A stretch of DNA of 64,000 nt. Origin: Dysgonomonas gadei ATCC BAA-286. GTDB lineage: Bacteria; Bacteroidota; Bacteroidia; Bacteroidales; Dysgonomonadaceae. The notes under the pieces are model-generated. The model saw only the letters and a list, made by a program, of their open reading frames with translations, had not been told where the DNA came from and did no database searches. Positions 1-8,287 of the stretch are shown piece after piece (within the stretch, counting starts at the first letter, position 1; each line of letters opens with the position of its first letter). A program made the translations under genes and the position numbers. The stretch lies in assembly GCF_000213555.1 (NCBI RefSeq), contig NZ_GL891979.1, positions 189,956 to 253,955 of the forward strand, written 5' to 3'.

Positions 1-31
1 GAGGAAATTGTATTACTGTTTACTGTAAAGA

Positions 32-68
32 CTGTTACCTTTGTTACCTTTTAATTATACATAGTTAA
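32..68 (+). repeat. GTTAC/palindrome dispersed element, copy 1
   Basis: Two GTTAC words 9 bp apart (34 and 43) are followed by an 18-bp imperfect palindrome of the form TTAAt, 8 bp, GTTAA. Further copies lie at 115-142, 297-333, 18842-18863, 36621-36657 and several places in 52561-53170. Confidence 0.65.
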
Positions 69-114
69 TTAGTGTGAAAATCGCGAAATAAAAACAATGA
101 AAATTCTGTAAGAA

Positions 115-142
115 GTGTCAGGTTTTAACTAAACGTAGTTAA
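115..142 (+). repeat. GTTAC/palindrome dispersed element, copy 2 (TGTCA variant)
   Basis: A single TGTCA word precedes a palindrome TTAAC, 8 bp, GTTAA. TGTCA replaces GTTAC, as its complement TGACA does in the copies at 52570-52583 and 52836-52872. Confidence 0.55.
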
Positions 143-210
143 TAAACGTAAATAAGGTGATAAGTGATGAGTTAGACTTTGCATCTTTGCGAGAGAAACT
201 TTTTAAGGAA

Positions 211-238
211 GAGATGCTTCGTTCCGCTCAACATGACA
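211..238 (+). repeat. Half copy of the TGTCAT inverted-repeat element
   Basis: GATGCTTCGTTCCGCTCAAC followed by ATGACA resembles the right arm of the inverted repeat at 8288-8356 (CTTCGTTCAGAATGACA). Only one arm is present. Confidence 0.4.
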
Positions 239-296
239 GAATATGAAGGTTCTCAAAAAGCTAACGGCTAAAAGCTATCAGCTAATAGCTAAAAAA

Positions 297-333
297 CTGT
301 TACTTATGTTACTTTTTAACTATATATAGTTAA
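297..333 (+). repeat. GTTAC/palindrome dispersed element, copy 3
   Basis: This is the cleanest copy: two GTTAC words exactly 9 bp apart, TTTTTAAC, an 8-bp TATATATA spacer and GTTAA. A partial GTTAC/GCTTC pair with the same 9-bp period (409-422) directly abuts the next start codon. Confidence 0.7.
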
Positions 334-422
334 AGAAGGTGAAAAATATGAGTGTGATAAATAATGAAATTCTTCATTTTTCATTTTTCATTCTTAATTG
401 CTTTTTGTGTTACCTTTGCTTC

Positions 423-2084
423 ATGAAAACGATTCTCACAACTTTTAACGCTAAGTATATCCATACTTCATTAGCTCTTCGTTGGCTTTATGTAGCTAAT
501 AAAGACCGCTTTGATATTTCATTCAAAGAATATACCATTAAAGAGCAAGTGGGAAAGGTTGCGAGAGAACTATTAGATAGCGACAGTGATGTGATAGGTA
601 TAAGTGTATATATTTGGAATGTGGAGCAGACGAGAGAATTGATTTCGTTATTGAAAGCAGAAAAGCCGGAGCTAATTATTATTCTGGGAGGGCCGGAAGT
701 GATGTACGAACCGGACTTTTTCCTTCACAACTGGAATATCGACTATGTGATAGGAGGTGAGGGAGAATTTGTTCTGGGTGAATTATTAACTGCTATCGAG
801 GCAGGATATGCTGCAGAAATAAAGGGGGTGTCGTCCCGTGACCATATCAGCAAAGTAATTGTGCAGGCCGATCTGGAAAAACTTGCGTCTTTGCCTTCAC
901 CATACATGCTGGAAGAAGACAGGGAAGATATGAAAAACAGGATGGTGTATTTCGAAACATCGCGTGGATGCCCTTATCAGTGCCAGTATTGCCTATCGTC
1001 GCTTGAAAAAGGTGTACGCTATTATCCTAAAGAATATATATTGGAGAGTCTGGGGTACATGATAGATAACGGCGCTAAACAAATCAAGTTTCTCGACCGC
1101 ACTTTCAATCTGAATAAGGAACATACACATACTGTGTTCGATTTTCTGATTAAGAATTATCGTCCGAAACTTAGTTGCCAGTTTGAGGTATATGCCGATT
1201 TACTAAAAGATGAAACGATTGATTATCTGAATACTAATCTGTCAAAAGAATTCTTCCGTTTCGAAATCGGTATTCAGTCCACATATGAGCCTACGAATAT
1301 TGCTGTAAGGCGCAGACAGGACTTTCCCCTATTGGCACGTAATGTAAAGAAAATAATGGATGGAGGTAAAATAGATCTGCATCTCGACCTGATAGCCGGA
1401 CTGCCTTATGAAACATTGGAGCGTTTTATAAAGTCGTTCAATGATGTATTTTCATTGGGGGCAAAGGAGGTACAACTCGGCTTTCTGAAAATGCTGCGGG
1501 GAACAAATCTGAGAAAGCAGGCTGCTCAATATGGCTATAAGTATGATGAGCAGGCTCCTTACGAAATAGAGTGCAACGCGGATATCTCCAGCCAGGAACT
1601 GGATCGTATACATGAAGCGGAGCACGCCTTGGAGAAGTTCTGGAACAGCGGAAGGTTTCCCCGTACGATGAATGAGTTGTTCGGGATTTATTATCAGGGT
1701 CGTTACTTTGAATTATTCGACGAAATAGGACAATATTACAAGGTGCAGAATCTACCTCACCGTGGCTATCAGTTGGAGGACTTATTCCGTTATCTGCACA
1801 ATTTCCTGTTATCGAAAGATATCGACTTGTTCGAATGTTTGCGGACAGACTACTATAGTAATTTTACCCGCAGGCCACAAGGCTTTTGGGCGGATGTGAT
1901 GGATAAGAAACAGCGGAAGCAATTGTTGTATCAGATAGGGCAGGACAGGGGCTTCCTGTCGAAGTACAGTCTGAACCGTAAGATTATAGAAAAGCAGACG
2001 GCGATTGATTATATATCGGACAATGAATACAGGCTTACTGTATTTATTGATAATAAGCGTTTGTCGATACCCTATTCTGTGTAA
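423..2084 (+). CDS. B12-binding-domain radical SAM protein (DUF4080-type)
   Basis: A 553-residue protein. The N-terminal third looks like a Rossmann-type cobalamin-binding domain (segments ending in ILGGPEVM and VIGGEGE), followed by a radical SAM core with the 4Fe-4S motif CPYQCQYC near residue 185, and a C-terminal DUF4080-like part. This layout is typical of B12-dependent radical SAM enzymes of unknown substrate. The canonical DxHxxG cobalamin motif is not obvious; NAKYIHTSLA sits near the N-terminus instead. I chose the ATG at 423 because family members begin MKTILTTFNAKYIH; an upstream in-frame start at 339 would add 28 residues encoded by low-complexity repeat DNA. The gene is monocistronic and ends in a hairpin shared with the convergent gene. 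Family confident, substrate unknown. Confidence 0.85.
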   Translation: MKTILTTFNAKYIHTSLALRWLYVANKDRFDISFKEYTIKEQVGKVARELLDSDSDVIGISVYIWNVEQTRELISLLKAEKPELIIILGGPEVMYEPDFFLHNWNIDYVIGGEGEFVLGELLTAIEAGYAAEIKGVSSRDHISKVIVQADLEKLASLPSPYMLEEDREDMKNRMVYFETSRGCPYQCQYCLSSLEKGVRYYPKEYILESLGYMIDNGAKQIKFLDRTFNLNKEHTHTVFDFLIKNYRPKLSCQFEVYADLLKDETIDYLNTNLSKEFFRFEIGIQSTYEPTNIAVRRRQDFPLLARNVKKIMDGGKIDLHLDLIAGLPYETLERFIKSFNDVFSLGAKEVQLGFLKMLRGTNLRKQAAQYGYKYDEQAPYEIECNADISSQELDRIHEAEHALEKFWNSGRFPRTMNELFGIYYQGRYFELFDEIGQYYKVQNLPHRGYQLEDLFRYLHNFLLSKDIDLFECLRTDYYSNFTRRPQGFWADVMDKKQRKQLLYQIGQDRGFLSKYSLNRKIIEKQTAIDYISDNEYRLTVFIDNKRLSIPYSV

Positions 2085-2098
2085 GTCGAGCAATGAAA

Positions 2099-2125
2099 AA
2101 AGCAACTCCTTTGAGGAATTGCTTT
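2099..2125. terminator. Bidirectional rho-independent terminator
   Basis: AAAGCAA pairs with TTGCTTT around an inner TCC/GGA pair and a short loop. A-rich flanks on the left make a T tract for the minus-strand gene; the right side gives TTTG for the plus-strand gene. It lies between the convergent radical SAM and DUF937-like genes. Confidence 0.7.
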
Positions 2126-2146
2126 GTGTATGAATGAGATATCGGG

Positions 2147-2584
2147 CTATTTGCCAAATAAACCGCCCAATGTACCTAAGATACCTCCACCTTGTTTACC
2201 TGTAACCGATTCTACCAGAGATTCTAAACTGAATGAGTCATTCGAGTCGTTATGTTTTTTAGAAATCAGTCCCATAATAGCCGGGATAACAGTGGATGCA
2301 ATACTATTGGCCACAGCGGGACTTAATCCTACCTTCTCGCTCAATGCAGATACTACGGAAGACTGTAGGCCTGAAGTCAGATTACTATTGCTAGCTGAGC
2401 CTCCGCTAAATATTCCGAGAATGTTAGATAAGTTGTCAGGGGTTAATTGGTCTTTTAGTCCGTTTACAACTGCAGAGGTAGTGGTTTCCACGGCAGCTTC
2501 TTTTTTGTCGGCAGGCACACCTGCGTTGTTTGTGATGGCTCCCAGAGCCTGATCTTTTACAAGATCTATAATTCCATCCAGCAT
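2147..2584 (-). CDS. DUF937-like protein
   Basis: A 145-residue protein with no signal peptide or membrane segment. It has alternating helical segments and glycine-rich turns (GIFSGGSASNSN, QGGGILGTLGGLFGK at the C-terminus). The pattern of helices, the stretch VGLSPAVANSIASTVIPAIM and the Gly/Leu-rich end resemble the DUF937 (YidB-like) family, whose function is unknown. Transcribed alone, convergent with the radical SAM gene and using the same hairpin as terminator. No clear TAnnTTTG promoter was found upstream. The start ATG at 2584 is the only sensible one. Family assignment is by resemblance only. Confidence 0.7.
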   Translation of the reverse strand: MLDGIIDLVKDQALGAITNNAGVPADKKEAAVETTTSAVVNGLKDQLTPDNLSNILGIFSGGSASNSNLTSGLQSSVVSALSEKVGLSPAVANSIASTVIPAIMGLISKKHNDSNDSFSLESLVESVTGKQGGGILGTLGGLFGK

Positions 2585-2750
2585 GATTGTGAATATTATG
2601 TTTGTTATATCAATCTAACATTCTGGTGGACAAATTGTTTTAGGTTTAATAGTTGTTTAAGTTAAAAGATAAGATGTAACTGAGGCTGTTTATCAAATAT
2701 TTACTAATTTGGTAGATAATTAGATCAGGTAGTTACATTAACTATTAAGA

Positions 2751-3197
2751 ATAAAGCACTTTATATACATATTAATCTTATTATTTATGACTGGATGCAC
2801 AAGTGTACCCTCAGAAAAAGAGAATGTTAACGATGTAATTATAGCTTTGGAAAAACATGCTTTAGAACTGTGGAATAATGGAGACCCTGATGGGTTTATT
2901 GAGTTATCTTCTGATGATGTAGTTTATTTCGACCCTGCTTTTACAAATAAATTTGAGGGCAAGAAGGCTCTCGAAGAATATTATAATACCATCAGGGGAA
3001 AGATTAAAATAGACGTGTATAAAATGATCGATCCGACTGTACAGGTATCGGTAGATACTGCCGTCTTGACATATGATTATGAAGCGCATAGAGATGGTCA
3101 GGTGTTCAGAATGCATTGCACGGAAGTCTATAAGTCAGATTCGTCTGATCAGTGGAAAATTATACATACTCATTGGTCTTTTGCTCAGCCCTTGTAA
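2751..3197 (+). CDS. SnoaL/NTF2-like (DUF4440-type) lipoprotein; start codon apparently ATA
   Basis: The conserved part is a cone-shaped NTF2-like domain of about 125 residues: a helix with ALELWNNGDPDGF, then strands including VVYFDPAF, and a C-terminal WKIIHTHWSF, as in SnoaL/DUF4440 ketosteroid-isomerase-like proteins. The first ATG (2787) gives MTGCTS, which is only the end of a lipoprotein signal. Reading upstream in frame from 2751 gives a textbook signal, (M)KHFIYILILLFMTGC, with the lipobox FMTGC. The codon at its expected Met position is ATA, and the frame is closed by TAA at 2739. So either ATA is used as a start, or an ATG was mutated and the protein is poorly made or mislocalised. 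If translation starts at 2787 the product is 136 residues. The gene is convergent with the HAD gene, 8 bp away. Confidence 0.6.
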   Translation: MKHFIYILILLFMTGCTSVPSEKENVNDVIIALEKHALELWNNGDPDGFIELSSDDVVYFDPAFTNKFEGKKALEEYYNTIRGKIKIDVYKMIDPTVQVSVDTAVLTYDYEAHRDGQVFRMHCTEVYKSDSSDQWKIIHTHWSFAQPL

Positions 3198-3205
3198 GTA
3201 GCGGA

Positions 3206-3940
3206 TCAGCCCTCTTTCAATATCCTGTAATATGCAGGCCAATTATTATAGAGTGCCTCCATCGAAGGCAATACAATGTCAGCTCCTGCGTCAGCCAATA
3301 CTTTGTCGGGCATTGGGCCAGTATTGACGGCAATCGTGAAAATTCCCGCAGCTACAGCAGCTTCTACGCCGCGGGGTGCATTTTCAATGACTACGGCCTG
3401 GTTCGGATTTAGTGCGCCGCCTTTTTTCAATCCCATCAGGTAGGGTTCAGGGTGCGGCTTACCGTGCTTAACGTCGAAGGCAGTAACCATCTTGTCTTTA
3501 GCAAATAGTCCGGGAAAGTTGTGTTCCAGTTTATTGATAAGCGTAGGCTGTCCCGATCCGGTGACAAGGACAGGTGTAAGTCCCTCTTCATTTACTTCCT
3601 TTACAAAGTCGTAGGCAAAAGGAATTAGCGCCCCGTCATTGTATTTAGTGAAGAGTTCAGTTTTACGTTTATATATGGTCTCTGTTTCTTGTTTGGTAGC
3701 GTCTCTTCCTTTTTCCCTGTTCATCAGGTGATTGATGGTTTTGCTGCCTACCATGCCTTCATACAGGTAAAACTCTTCGGGAGTACTGAGGATATCGAAT
3801 TCGTCCATGGTCTCCTTCCACGATTTGGCATGCCATTTCATGGAGTCGTAAAGAACGCCGTCCATGTCGAATAGAACGGCTTTAAAATCGAAACGCGTAT
3901 AATTATGTTTGTTGAGATAGTCTTTAAATGGAGTAATCAT
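3206..3940 (-). CDS. HAD-superfamily hydrolase, beta-phosphoglucomutase-like
   Basis: A 244-residue HAD subfamily IA protein. Motif I is FDMDGVLYDS (about residues 24-33) with the nucleophile and acid/base Asp pair; a helical C1 cap follows (about 35-105); motif II is the TGSGQ segment; motif III is the Lys of KHGKPHPEP; motif IV is VIENAPRGVEAA. KPxPEPYL and the ENAPRG motif are typical of beta-phosphoglucomutase and sugar-phosphate phosphatases. The substrate cannot be told from sequence. Soluble, no signal peptide. It is transcribed alone; CAAAGATA at 3968-3975 reads as a -7 box on the minus strand. Confidence 0.85.
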   Translation of the reverse strand: MITPFKDYLNKHNYTRFDFKAVLFDMDGVLYDSMKWHAKSWKETMDEFDILSTPEEFYLYEGMVGSKTINHLMNREKGRDATKQETETIYKRKTELFTKYNDGALIPFAYDFVKEVNEEGLTPVLVTGSGQPTLINKLEHNFPGLFAKDKMVTAFDVKHGKPHPEPYLMGLKKGGALNPNQAVVIENAPRGVEAAVAAGIFTIAVNTGPMPDKVLADAGADIVLPSMEALYNNWPAYYRILKEG

Positions 3941-3967
3941 TATGAAATATAGAATTAATTATCTATA

Positions 3968-3975
3968 CAAAGATA
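3968..3975 (-). promoter_or_regulatory. -7 box for the HAD hydrolase gene
   Basis: TATCTTTG on the minus strand, 28 bp upstream of the start codon. No convincing -33 TTG is seen at 19-21 bp. Confidence 0.4.
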
Positions 3976-4042
3976 AGACAATATTTTTGATAGTACCGTA
4001 ATGTATAAATGTCACAAAATATCAAAAAAGGAATCTTTTTAT

Positions 4043-4072
4043 TTGTATTTCCGAAAAAATGGAATAACTTTG
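4043..4072 (+). promoter_or_regulatory. Promoter of the leu operon
   Basis: TTG at 4043-4045 and TAACTTTG at 4065-4072, 19 bp apart, match the Bacteroidota sigma-ABfr consensus (TTG, 19-21 bp, TAnnTTTG). Transcription would start a few bases before the leader peptide ATG at 4084, so the leader RNA is just long enough for attenuation. Confidence 0.75.
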
Positions 4073-4083
4073 TCAATCGAAAA

Positions 4084-4155
4084 ATGAAACTTATGTCGAT
4101 GCATAGTAATATTATTATTAGTTCACTCATTATCCTCTGGAGAAATTTAGGGTGA
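4084..4155 (+). CDS. Leader peptide of the leu operon (Ile/Leu attenuation)
   Basis: A 23-codon open frame, ATG to TGA, starting about 12 bp after the -7 box. The central part reads NIIISSLIIL: five Ile and four Leu codons in all, with three consecutive ATT codons at 4111-4119. It ends in WRNLG. Such a peptide ahead of a terminator and leuA is the classic ribosome-mediated attenuation design. The stop codon (4153-4155) lies inside AGGGTGAG (4149-4156), which can pair over 8 bp, with one G-U, with CTCACTCT (4200-4207) in the 5' arm and loop of the terminator. A ribosome reaching the stop codon would cover this segment and let the terminator form; one stalled on Ile/Leu codons would leave it free to block the terminator. 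Function is inferred from this architecture. Confidence 0.75.
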   Translation: MKLMSMHSNIIISSLIILWRNLG

Positions 4156-4193
4156 GCATTGCTATGTAGAAAATAATATAAAGAAAAAACAGG

Positions 4194-4232
4194 GCCTTTC
4201 TCACTCTTCAGTAGATGAGAAAGGCTTTTTTT
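4194..4232 (+). terminator. Attenuator (rho-independent terminator) of the leu operon
   Basis: GCCTTTCTCA (4194-4203) pairs perfectly with TGAGAAAGGC (4216-4225) across a 12-nt loop, followed by seven T residues (4226-4232). It lies between the leader peptide and leuA, 40 bp before the leuA start, so it must be read through for expression. Confidence 0.85.
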
Positions 4233-4271
4233 ATGTAAAACAAACAGTATACTAAATCAATTAGAAAAGTT

Positions 4272-5762
4272 ATGGACAAGTTATTTATTTTTGATACCAC
4301 ATTGAGAGATGGAGAGCAAGTACCGGGTTGCCAGTTGAATACTATCGAGAAAATCGAAGTAGCCAGAGCCCTCGAATCGCTCGGTGTTGATGTTATCGAA
4401 GCTGGATTTCCCGTATCCAGCCCAGGTGATTTCAATTCGGTAGTGGAAATATCTAAAGCCGTAACCTGGCCTACTATATGTGCTCTGACACGTGCCGTGG
4501 AAAAGGATATTGAAGTAGCAGCCGAAGCATTGAAGTATGCTAAGAAAAAACGAATACATACAGGTATCGGTACATCAGAATACCATATTAAATATAAATT
4601 TAATTCTACTCAGGATGAGATACTTCAACGTGCAGCGGCATGTGTGAAATATGCAAAACGTTTTGTAGAAGACGTGGAGTTTTATGCTGAAGATGCGGGA
4701 CGTACCGATAATGCTTATTTGGCAAGAGTAGTGCAGGCGGTGGTGAATGCAGGAGCTACAGTTGTCAATATACCAGATACAACGGGTTACTGTCTGCCTA
4801 CTGAATATGGGGCAAAAATCAAATACCTGATAGATCATGTGGATATGAAAAATGCAATCCTGTCTACACATTGCCATCAGGATTTAGGCATGGCTACTGC
4901 CAATTCCATCATGGGGGTGCTTAATGGAGCGCGTCAGGTAGAGGTGACAATCAATGGTATCGGAGAACGTGCCGGAAATACTTCACTTGAAGAAGTAGTG
5001 ATGGCTATCAGAAGCCATAAGGAATTGAATATTGAGACGAATATCAATACTCAGAAGATATACCCTATAAGCCGTCTTGTTTCCAATCTGATGAATATGC
5101 CGGTACAGCCTAATAAGGCTATCGTGGGCAGAAATGCTTTCGCCCATTCATCGGGTATACATCAGGATGGAGTATTGAAAAATCTCTCTACATATGAAAT
5201 TATTGATCCTAAAGATGTAGGTATCGATGATAATGCGATCGTACTTACTGCCCGCAGCGGACGTGCAGCATTGAAAAATAGACTGAATTTGCTGGGTATA
5301 GAAGTCGATGACGATCAATTGGCAGAAATGTATCAACGCTTTTTGGACTTAGCTGACCGGAAAAAAGATATAACAGATGAAGACGTACTGATCTTGGCAG
5401 GGAAAGAAACGGATAAAATGCGACGCATCAAACTGGATTACCTGCAAGTATTATCCGGTCTTGGAGTGCGTAACGTAGCCAATGTAGGTTTGGATATCGC
5501 AGGAGAAAAATTTGAAGCATCTGCTTCAGGTAACGGGCCTGTAGATGCAGCGATCAAGGCTATTAAGCAAATAATCCGCCGTCAGACTGTAATTGAGGAA
5601 TTCCTTATACAGGCCATAAACCGTGGAAGTGATGATATCGGTAAAGTACATATGCAGGTGGAACACGAAGGTGTGAACTATTACGGTTTCTCGGCAAATA
5701 CTGATATTGTGGCAGCTTCGGCAGAAGCCTTTATCAATGCTGTAAATAAATTTGTAAAATAA
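4272..5762 (+). CDS. leuA: 2-isopropylmalate synthase
   Basis: LeuA condenses acetyl-CoA with 2-oxoisovalerate, the first committed step of leucine synthesis. The 496-residue protein has the HMGL-like TIM barrel with TLRDGEQ at residues 10-16, the metal-binding His pair H200-C-H202 (THCHQDLG) and GERAGNTS at 231-238, followed by the LeuA dimer/allosteric domain from about residue 370, with ASGNGPVDAAI. Length fits the bacterial type-1 enzyme with its leucine-sensing domain, so feedback inhibition is likely in addition to the upstream attenuator. Only 3 bp separate it from the acyltransferase gene. A second LeuA-type synthase is encoded in the same operon (9073-10584). Confidence 0.95.
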   Translation: MDKLFIFDTTLRDGEQVPGCQLNTIEKIEVARALESLGVDVIEAGFPVSSPGDFNSVVEISKAVTWPTICALTRAVEKDIEVAAEALKYAKKKRIHTGIGTSEYHIKYKFNSTQDEILQRAAACVKYAKRFVEDVEFYAEDAGRTDNAYLARVVQAVVNAGATVVNIPDTTGYCLPTEYGAKIKYLIDHVDMKNAILSTHCHQDLGMATANSIMGVLNGARQVEVTINGIGERAGNTSLEEVVMAIRSHKELNIETNINTQKIYPISRLVSNLMNMPVQPNKAIVGRNAFAHSSGIHQDGVLKNLSTYEIIDPKDVGIDDNAIVLTARSGRAALKNRLNLLGIEVDDDQLAEMYQRFLDLADRKKDITDEDVLILAGKETDKMRRIKLDYLQVLSGLGVRNVANVGLDIAGEKFEASASGNGPVDAAIKAIKQIIRRQTVIEEFLIQAINRGSDDIGKVHMQVEHEGVNYYGFSANTDIVAASAEAFINAVNKFVK

Positions 5763-5765
5763 GCA

Positions 5766-6869
5766 ATGCAGGTAGAGACCAAGAAATACCAATATATAGA
5801 CAGCCTGAGGGGGATAGCCATATTATTGGTTATACTTGTGCATGTACAGTTTATAGAAGGTATTACTCCCTCTATCTCTTATTTTTCACCGACGGCTTTC
5901 CAGTTTATGGCGAACGGACATCTGGGGGTAAATTTGTTTTTTGTCGTAAGCGCATTCACATTGATGATGTCTCATCAGAGACGGCAATATGAAGAACATA
6001 CAAACCGGAATTTTTTCATACGCAGGTTCTTTCGTATAGCTCCCATGTATTATTTGGCGATAGTCTATTTTACTTTTGCGTATTTTATAGGTTTTGATTT
6101 TGTAAATATAGATTGGGGCGATATACCCAAAAAAGAATTGATACTAAACCTGTTGTTTATAAATGGCTTTTTTCCGGAATATATTCATCACTATGTACCG
6201 GGAGGATGGTCGATAACTGTGGAATTTACTTTTTATGCAATATTTCCATTTTTGTTTGCCAAACTCAAGAACATTAATCAGTTTGTAATATTCACATTGG
6301 TAACTTTGTTGATTTCTACGATTGCAAACTTTTTATTACGAGGTACGAGTGCAGATATAAATAATTTTCTGGGGTATTATATTATAGCGCAATTACCTGT
6401 ATTCTCATTAGGAATGTTGGCATACCAGCTGATTGCAGATAAGGAAGCGATAATGAAAATAAAGCTATCGTCTTTATCTTTACTGGCTGTAACAATATTG
6501 ATATATTGCTATACGTCCATATCTTATGATTTTTTGTATAGCATTGTGTTCTTTCTATTACTGATTATATTATCTGTAAAGGCGTATAAATTATTTTCGA
6601 ATAAGATACTGGCGAGTATAGGGAAAGTGAGTTTTAGTCTTTATTTGGTGCATTTTGCTATGATGACAGTCTTTAATATGTTTGGCTGTTTCAAATGGGT
6701 GGAAGGAAGAATAACAGATAGCTTATCAGCTTGTCTTTATTTTATTTTAGGCTATATATGCCTGTTTGCTGTGAGTTTTATAATATCCAATATTACATAT
6801 AGATTAATCGAAGTTCCGGGGCAAAATCTGGGACGAAAACTAATTAAAAAATTAGATCAACAAAAATAG
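5766..6869 (+). CDS. Acyltransferase family 3 (OafA/YrhL-like) membrane protein
   Basis: A 367-residue integral membrane protein with about ten hydrophobic segments. It starts with YIDSLRGIAILLVILVHVQF, the family signature carrying the conserved Arg and His, and includes NLFFVVSAFTL and RRFFRIAPMYYLA. Family 3 acyltransferases move acetyl or other acyl groups onto sugars of polysaccharides, O-antigen or peptidoglycan at the inner membrane. The acceptor cannot be inferred. It is embedded in the leucine operon: 3 bp after leuA and 10 bp before leuC, so co-transcribed. By eye its DNA is more AT-rich than the leu genes, suggesting insertion into an existing operon. No metabolic link to leucine is known. 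Confidence 0.85.
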   Translation: MQVETKKYQYIDSLRGIAILLVILVHVQFIEGITPSISYFSPTAFQFMANGHLGVNLFFVVSAFTLMMSHQRRQYEEHTNRNFFIRRFFRIAPMYYLAIVYFTFAYFIGFDFVNIDWGDIPKKELILNLLFINGFFPEYIHHYVPGGWSITVEFTFYAIFPFLFAKLKNINQFVIFTLVTLLISTIANFLLRGTSADINNFLGYYIIAQLPVFSLGMLAYQLIADKEAIMKIKLSSLSLLAVTILIYCYTSISYDFLYSIVFFLLLIILSVKAYKLFSNKILASIGKVSFSLYLVHFAMMTVFNMFGCFKWVEGRITDSLSACLYFILGYICLFAVSFIISNITYRLIEVPGQNLGRKLIKKLDQQK

Positions 6870-6879
6870 AATTTTAAGC

Positions 6880-8274
6880 ATGAAAACTTTATTCGACAAA
6901 ATCTGGGATGCGCATGTCGTATCTTCTGTAGAAAACGGGCCAACACAGCTGTATATCGACCGTCACTTCTGTCACGAAGTGACAAGTCCTCAAGCTTTCA
7001 ATGGATTGCGTGCGAGAGGATTATCTGTGTTTCGTCCTGATAAAACAACTATAACAGCCGACCATAATACGCCGACTATCGATCAGGATAAGCCTGTAAA
7101 AGATCCTATATCTAAGAATCAGCTGGATACACTTTCTAAAAATGCAAAGGAATTCGGTATAGATATGTACTACCCTTTGGGACACCAGAAAAATGGTGTT
7201 GTACACATTATTGGTCCTGAAAACGGATTTACTCAACCGGGTATGACCATAGTTTGCGGAGATAGCCATACATCTACTCACGGCGCTTTCGGTGCTATCG
7301 CTTTCGGTATAGGAACCAGTGAAGTGGAAATGGTATTGGCCTCACAATGCGTATTGCAATCGCGCCCTAAAACAATGCGTATCACGTTCAACGGTAAACT
7401 TGGAGAAGGTGTTACTGCAAAAGACTTAGCTCTTTATATGATTTCGAAACTTACAACTGGTGGCGCCACCGGATATTTTGTAGAATATGCAGGAGAGGCC
7501 ATTCGTAATATGTCGATGGAAGAGCGTATGACGCTGTGTAACCTGAGTATAGAAATGGGGGCGCGTGGCGGACTTGTTGCTCCGGATGAAACTACATTTG
7601 CCTATGTGGAAGGCCGTGAATTTGCTCCTAAGGGCGAAGAATGGAACAAAGCACTTGCTTATTGGAAAACATTGAAGACCGATGAAGGTGCAAAATTTGA
7701 TAAAGAACTGACTTACGATGCTGCCGATATCAAACCGATGATTACATATGGCACAAATCCGGGTATGGGTATGGGAATAAATGAAACAATCCCTACATTG
7801 GATGATATAGATGAAGCAGGTCGTATATCTTTCCAGAAATCGATGGATTATATGGGATTCAAACCGGGAGAGAAGGTTGAAGGTAAAACTATTGATTATG
7901 TATTTCTCGGTAGTTGTACAAATGGACGTATCGAAGACTTCCGTGCATTTGCCAACTTTGTAAAAGGTAAGAAAAAAGCAGATAATGTTATCGCATGGCT
8001 TGTTCCGGGTAGTCATAAAGTTGCCGATCAGATTAAAGCTGAAGGATTGGATACGATACTTACAGATGCTGGTTTCCAACTTCGTCAACCGGGTTGCTCT
8101 GCATGTCTTGCTATGAATGATGATAAAGTTCCGGCGGGTAAATATGCAGTATCTACATCGAACCGTAACTTTGAGGGTCGTCAGGGACCGGGTGCGCGTA
8201 CTATTTTGGCAGGGCCACTCGTAGCTGCAGCAGCGGCTATTACCGGTAAAATTACTGATCCACGTTCAATCTGA
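6880..8274 (+). CDS. leuC: 3-isopropylmalate dehydratase, large subunit
   Basis: LeuC and LeuD together isomerise 2- to 3-isopropylmalate through a 4Fe-4S cluster. This 464-residue subunit has the aconitase fold; cluster ligands are C346 (FLGSCTNGR), C406 and C409 (GCSACL). CGDSHTSTHGAFGA near residue 126 and the C-terminal NRNFEGRQG stretch are family hallmarks. Length matches the usual 465 residues. It follows the acyltransferase gene by 10 bp and precedes leuD by 127 bp, a gap filled by an inverted-repeat element. Confidence 0.96.
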   Translation: MKTLFDKIWDAHVVSSVENGPTQLYIDRHFCHEVTSPQAFNGLRARGLSVFRPDKTTITADHNTPTIDQDKPVKDPISKNQLDTLSKNAKEFGIDMYYPLGHQKNGVVHIIGPENGFTQPGMTIVCGDSHTSTHGAFGAIAFGIGTSEVEMVLASQCVLQSRPKTMRITFNGKLGEGVTAKDLALYMISKLTTGGATGYFVEYAGEAIRNMSMEERMTLCNLSIEMGARGGLVAPDETTFAYVEGREFAPKGEEWNKALAYWKTLKTDEGAKFDKELTYDAADIKPMITYGTNPGMGMGINETIPTLDDIDEAGRISFQKSMDYMGFKPGEKVEGKTIDYVFLGSCTNGRIEDFRAFANFVKGKKKADNVIAWLVPGSHKVADQIKAEGLDTILTDAGFQLRQPGCSACLAMNDDKVPAGKYAVSTSNRNFEGRQGPGARTILAGPLVAAAAAITGKITDPRSI

Positions 8275-8287
8275 TTTTACGCTTTTT

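Larger units (their letters stand above)
1..422. other. Intergenic region rich in dispersed repeats
   Basis: No gene is supported here. The stretch holds three copies of the GTTAC/palindrome repeat family (listed separately), a half copy (211-238) of the inverted repeat found between leuC and leuD, a run of variants of AGCTAATAGCTAA (about 259-295), and a TTCATTTTTCA-type low-complexity run just before the first gene. CATCTTTG at 182-189 is one base off the Bacteroidota -7 box and could drive the radical SAM gene, but no good -33 box accompanies it. Confidence 0.6.

Noticed and set aside
339..422. N-terminal extension of the radical SAM protein
   Set aside because: The 28 extra codons are made of TTCATTTTTCA repeats and a GTTAC element; family members start at the position of the ATG at 423.
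2124..2552. Long plus-strand open frame opposite the DUF937-like gene
   Set aside because: Antisense shadow; the minus-strand frame shows family resemblance and proper termination, the plus-strand one has no homology-like features.
4084..4271. T-box or metabolite riboswitch ahead of leuA
   Set aside because: No T-box specifier or conserved riboswitch core is visible; the translated Ile/Leu leader and its pairing explain the terminator.
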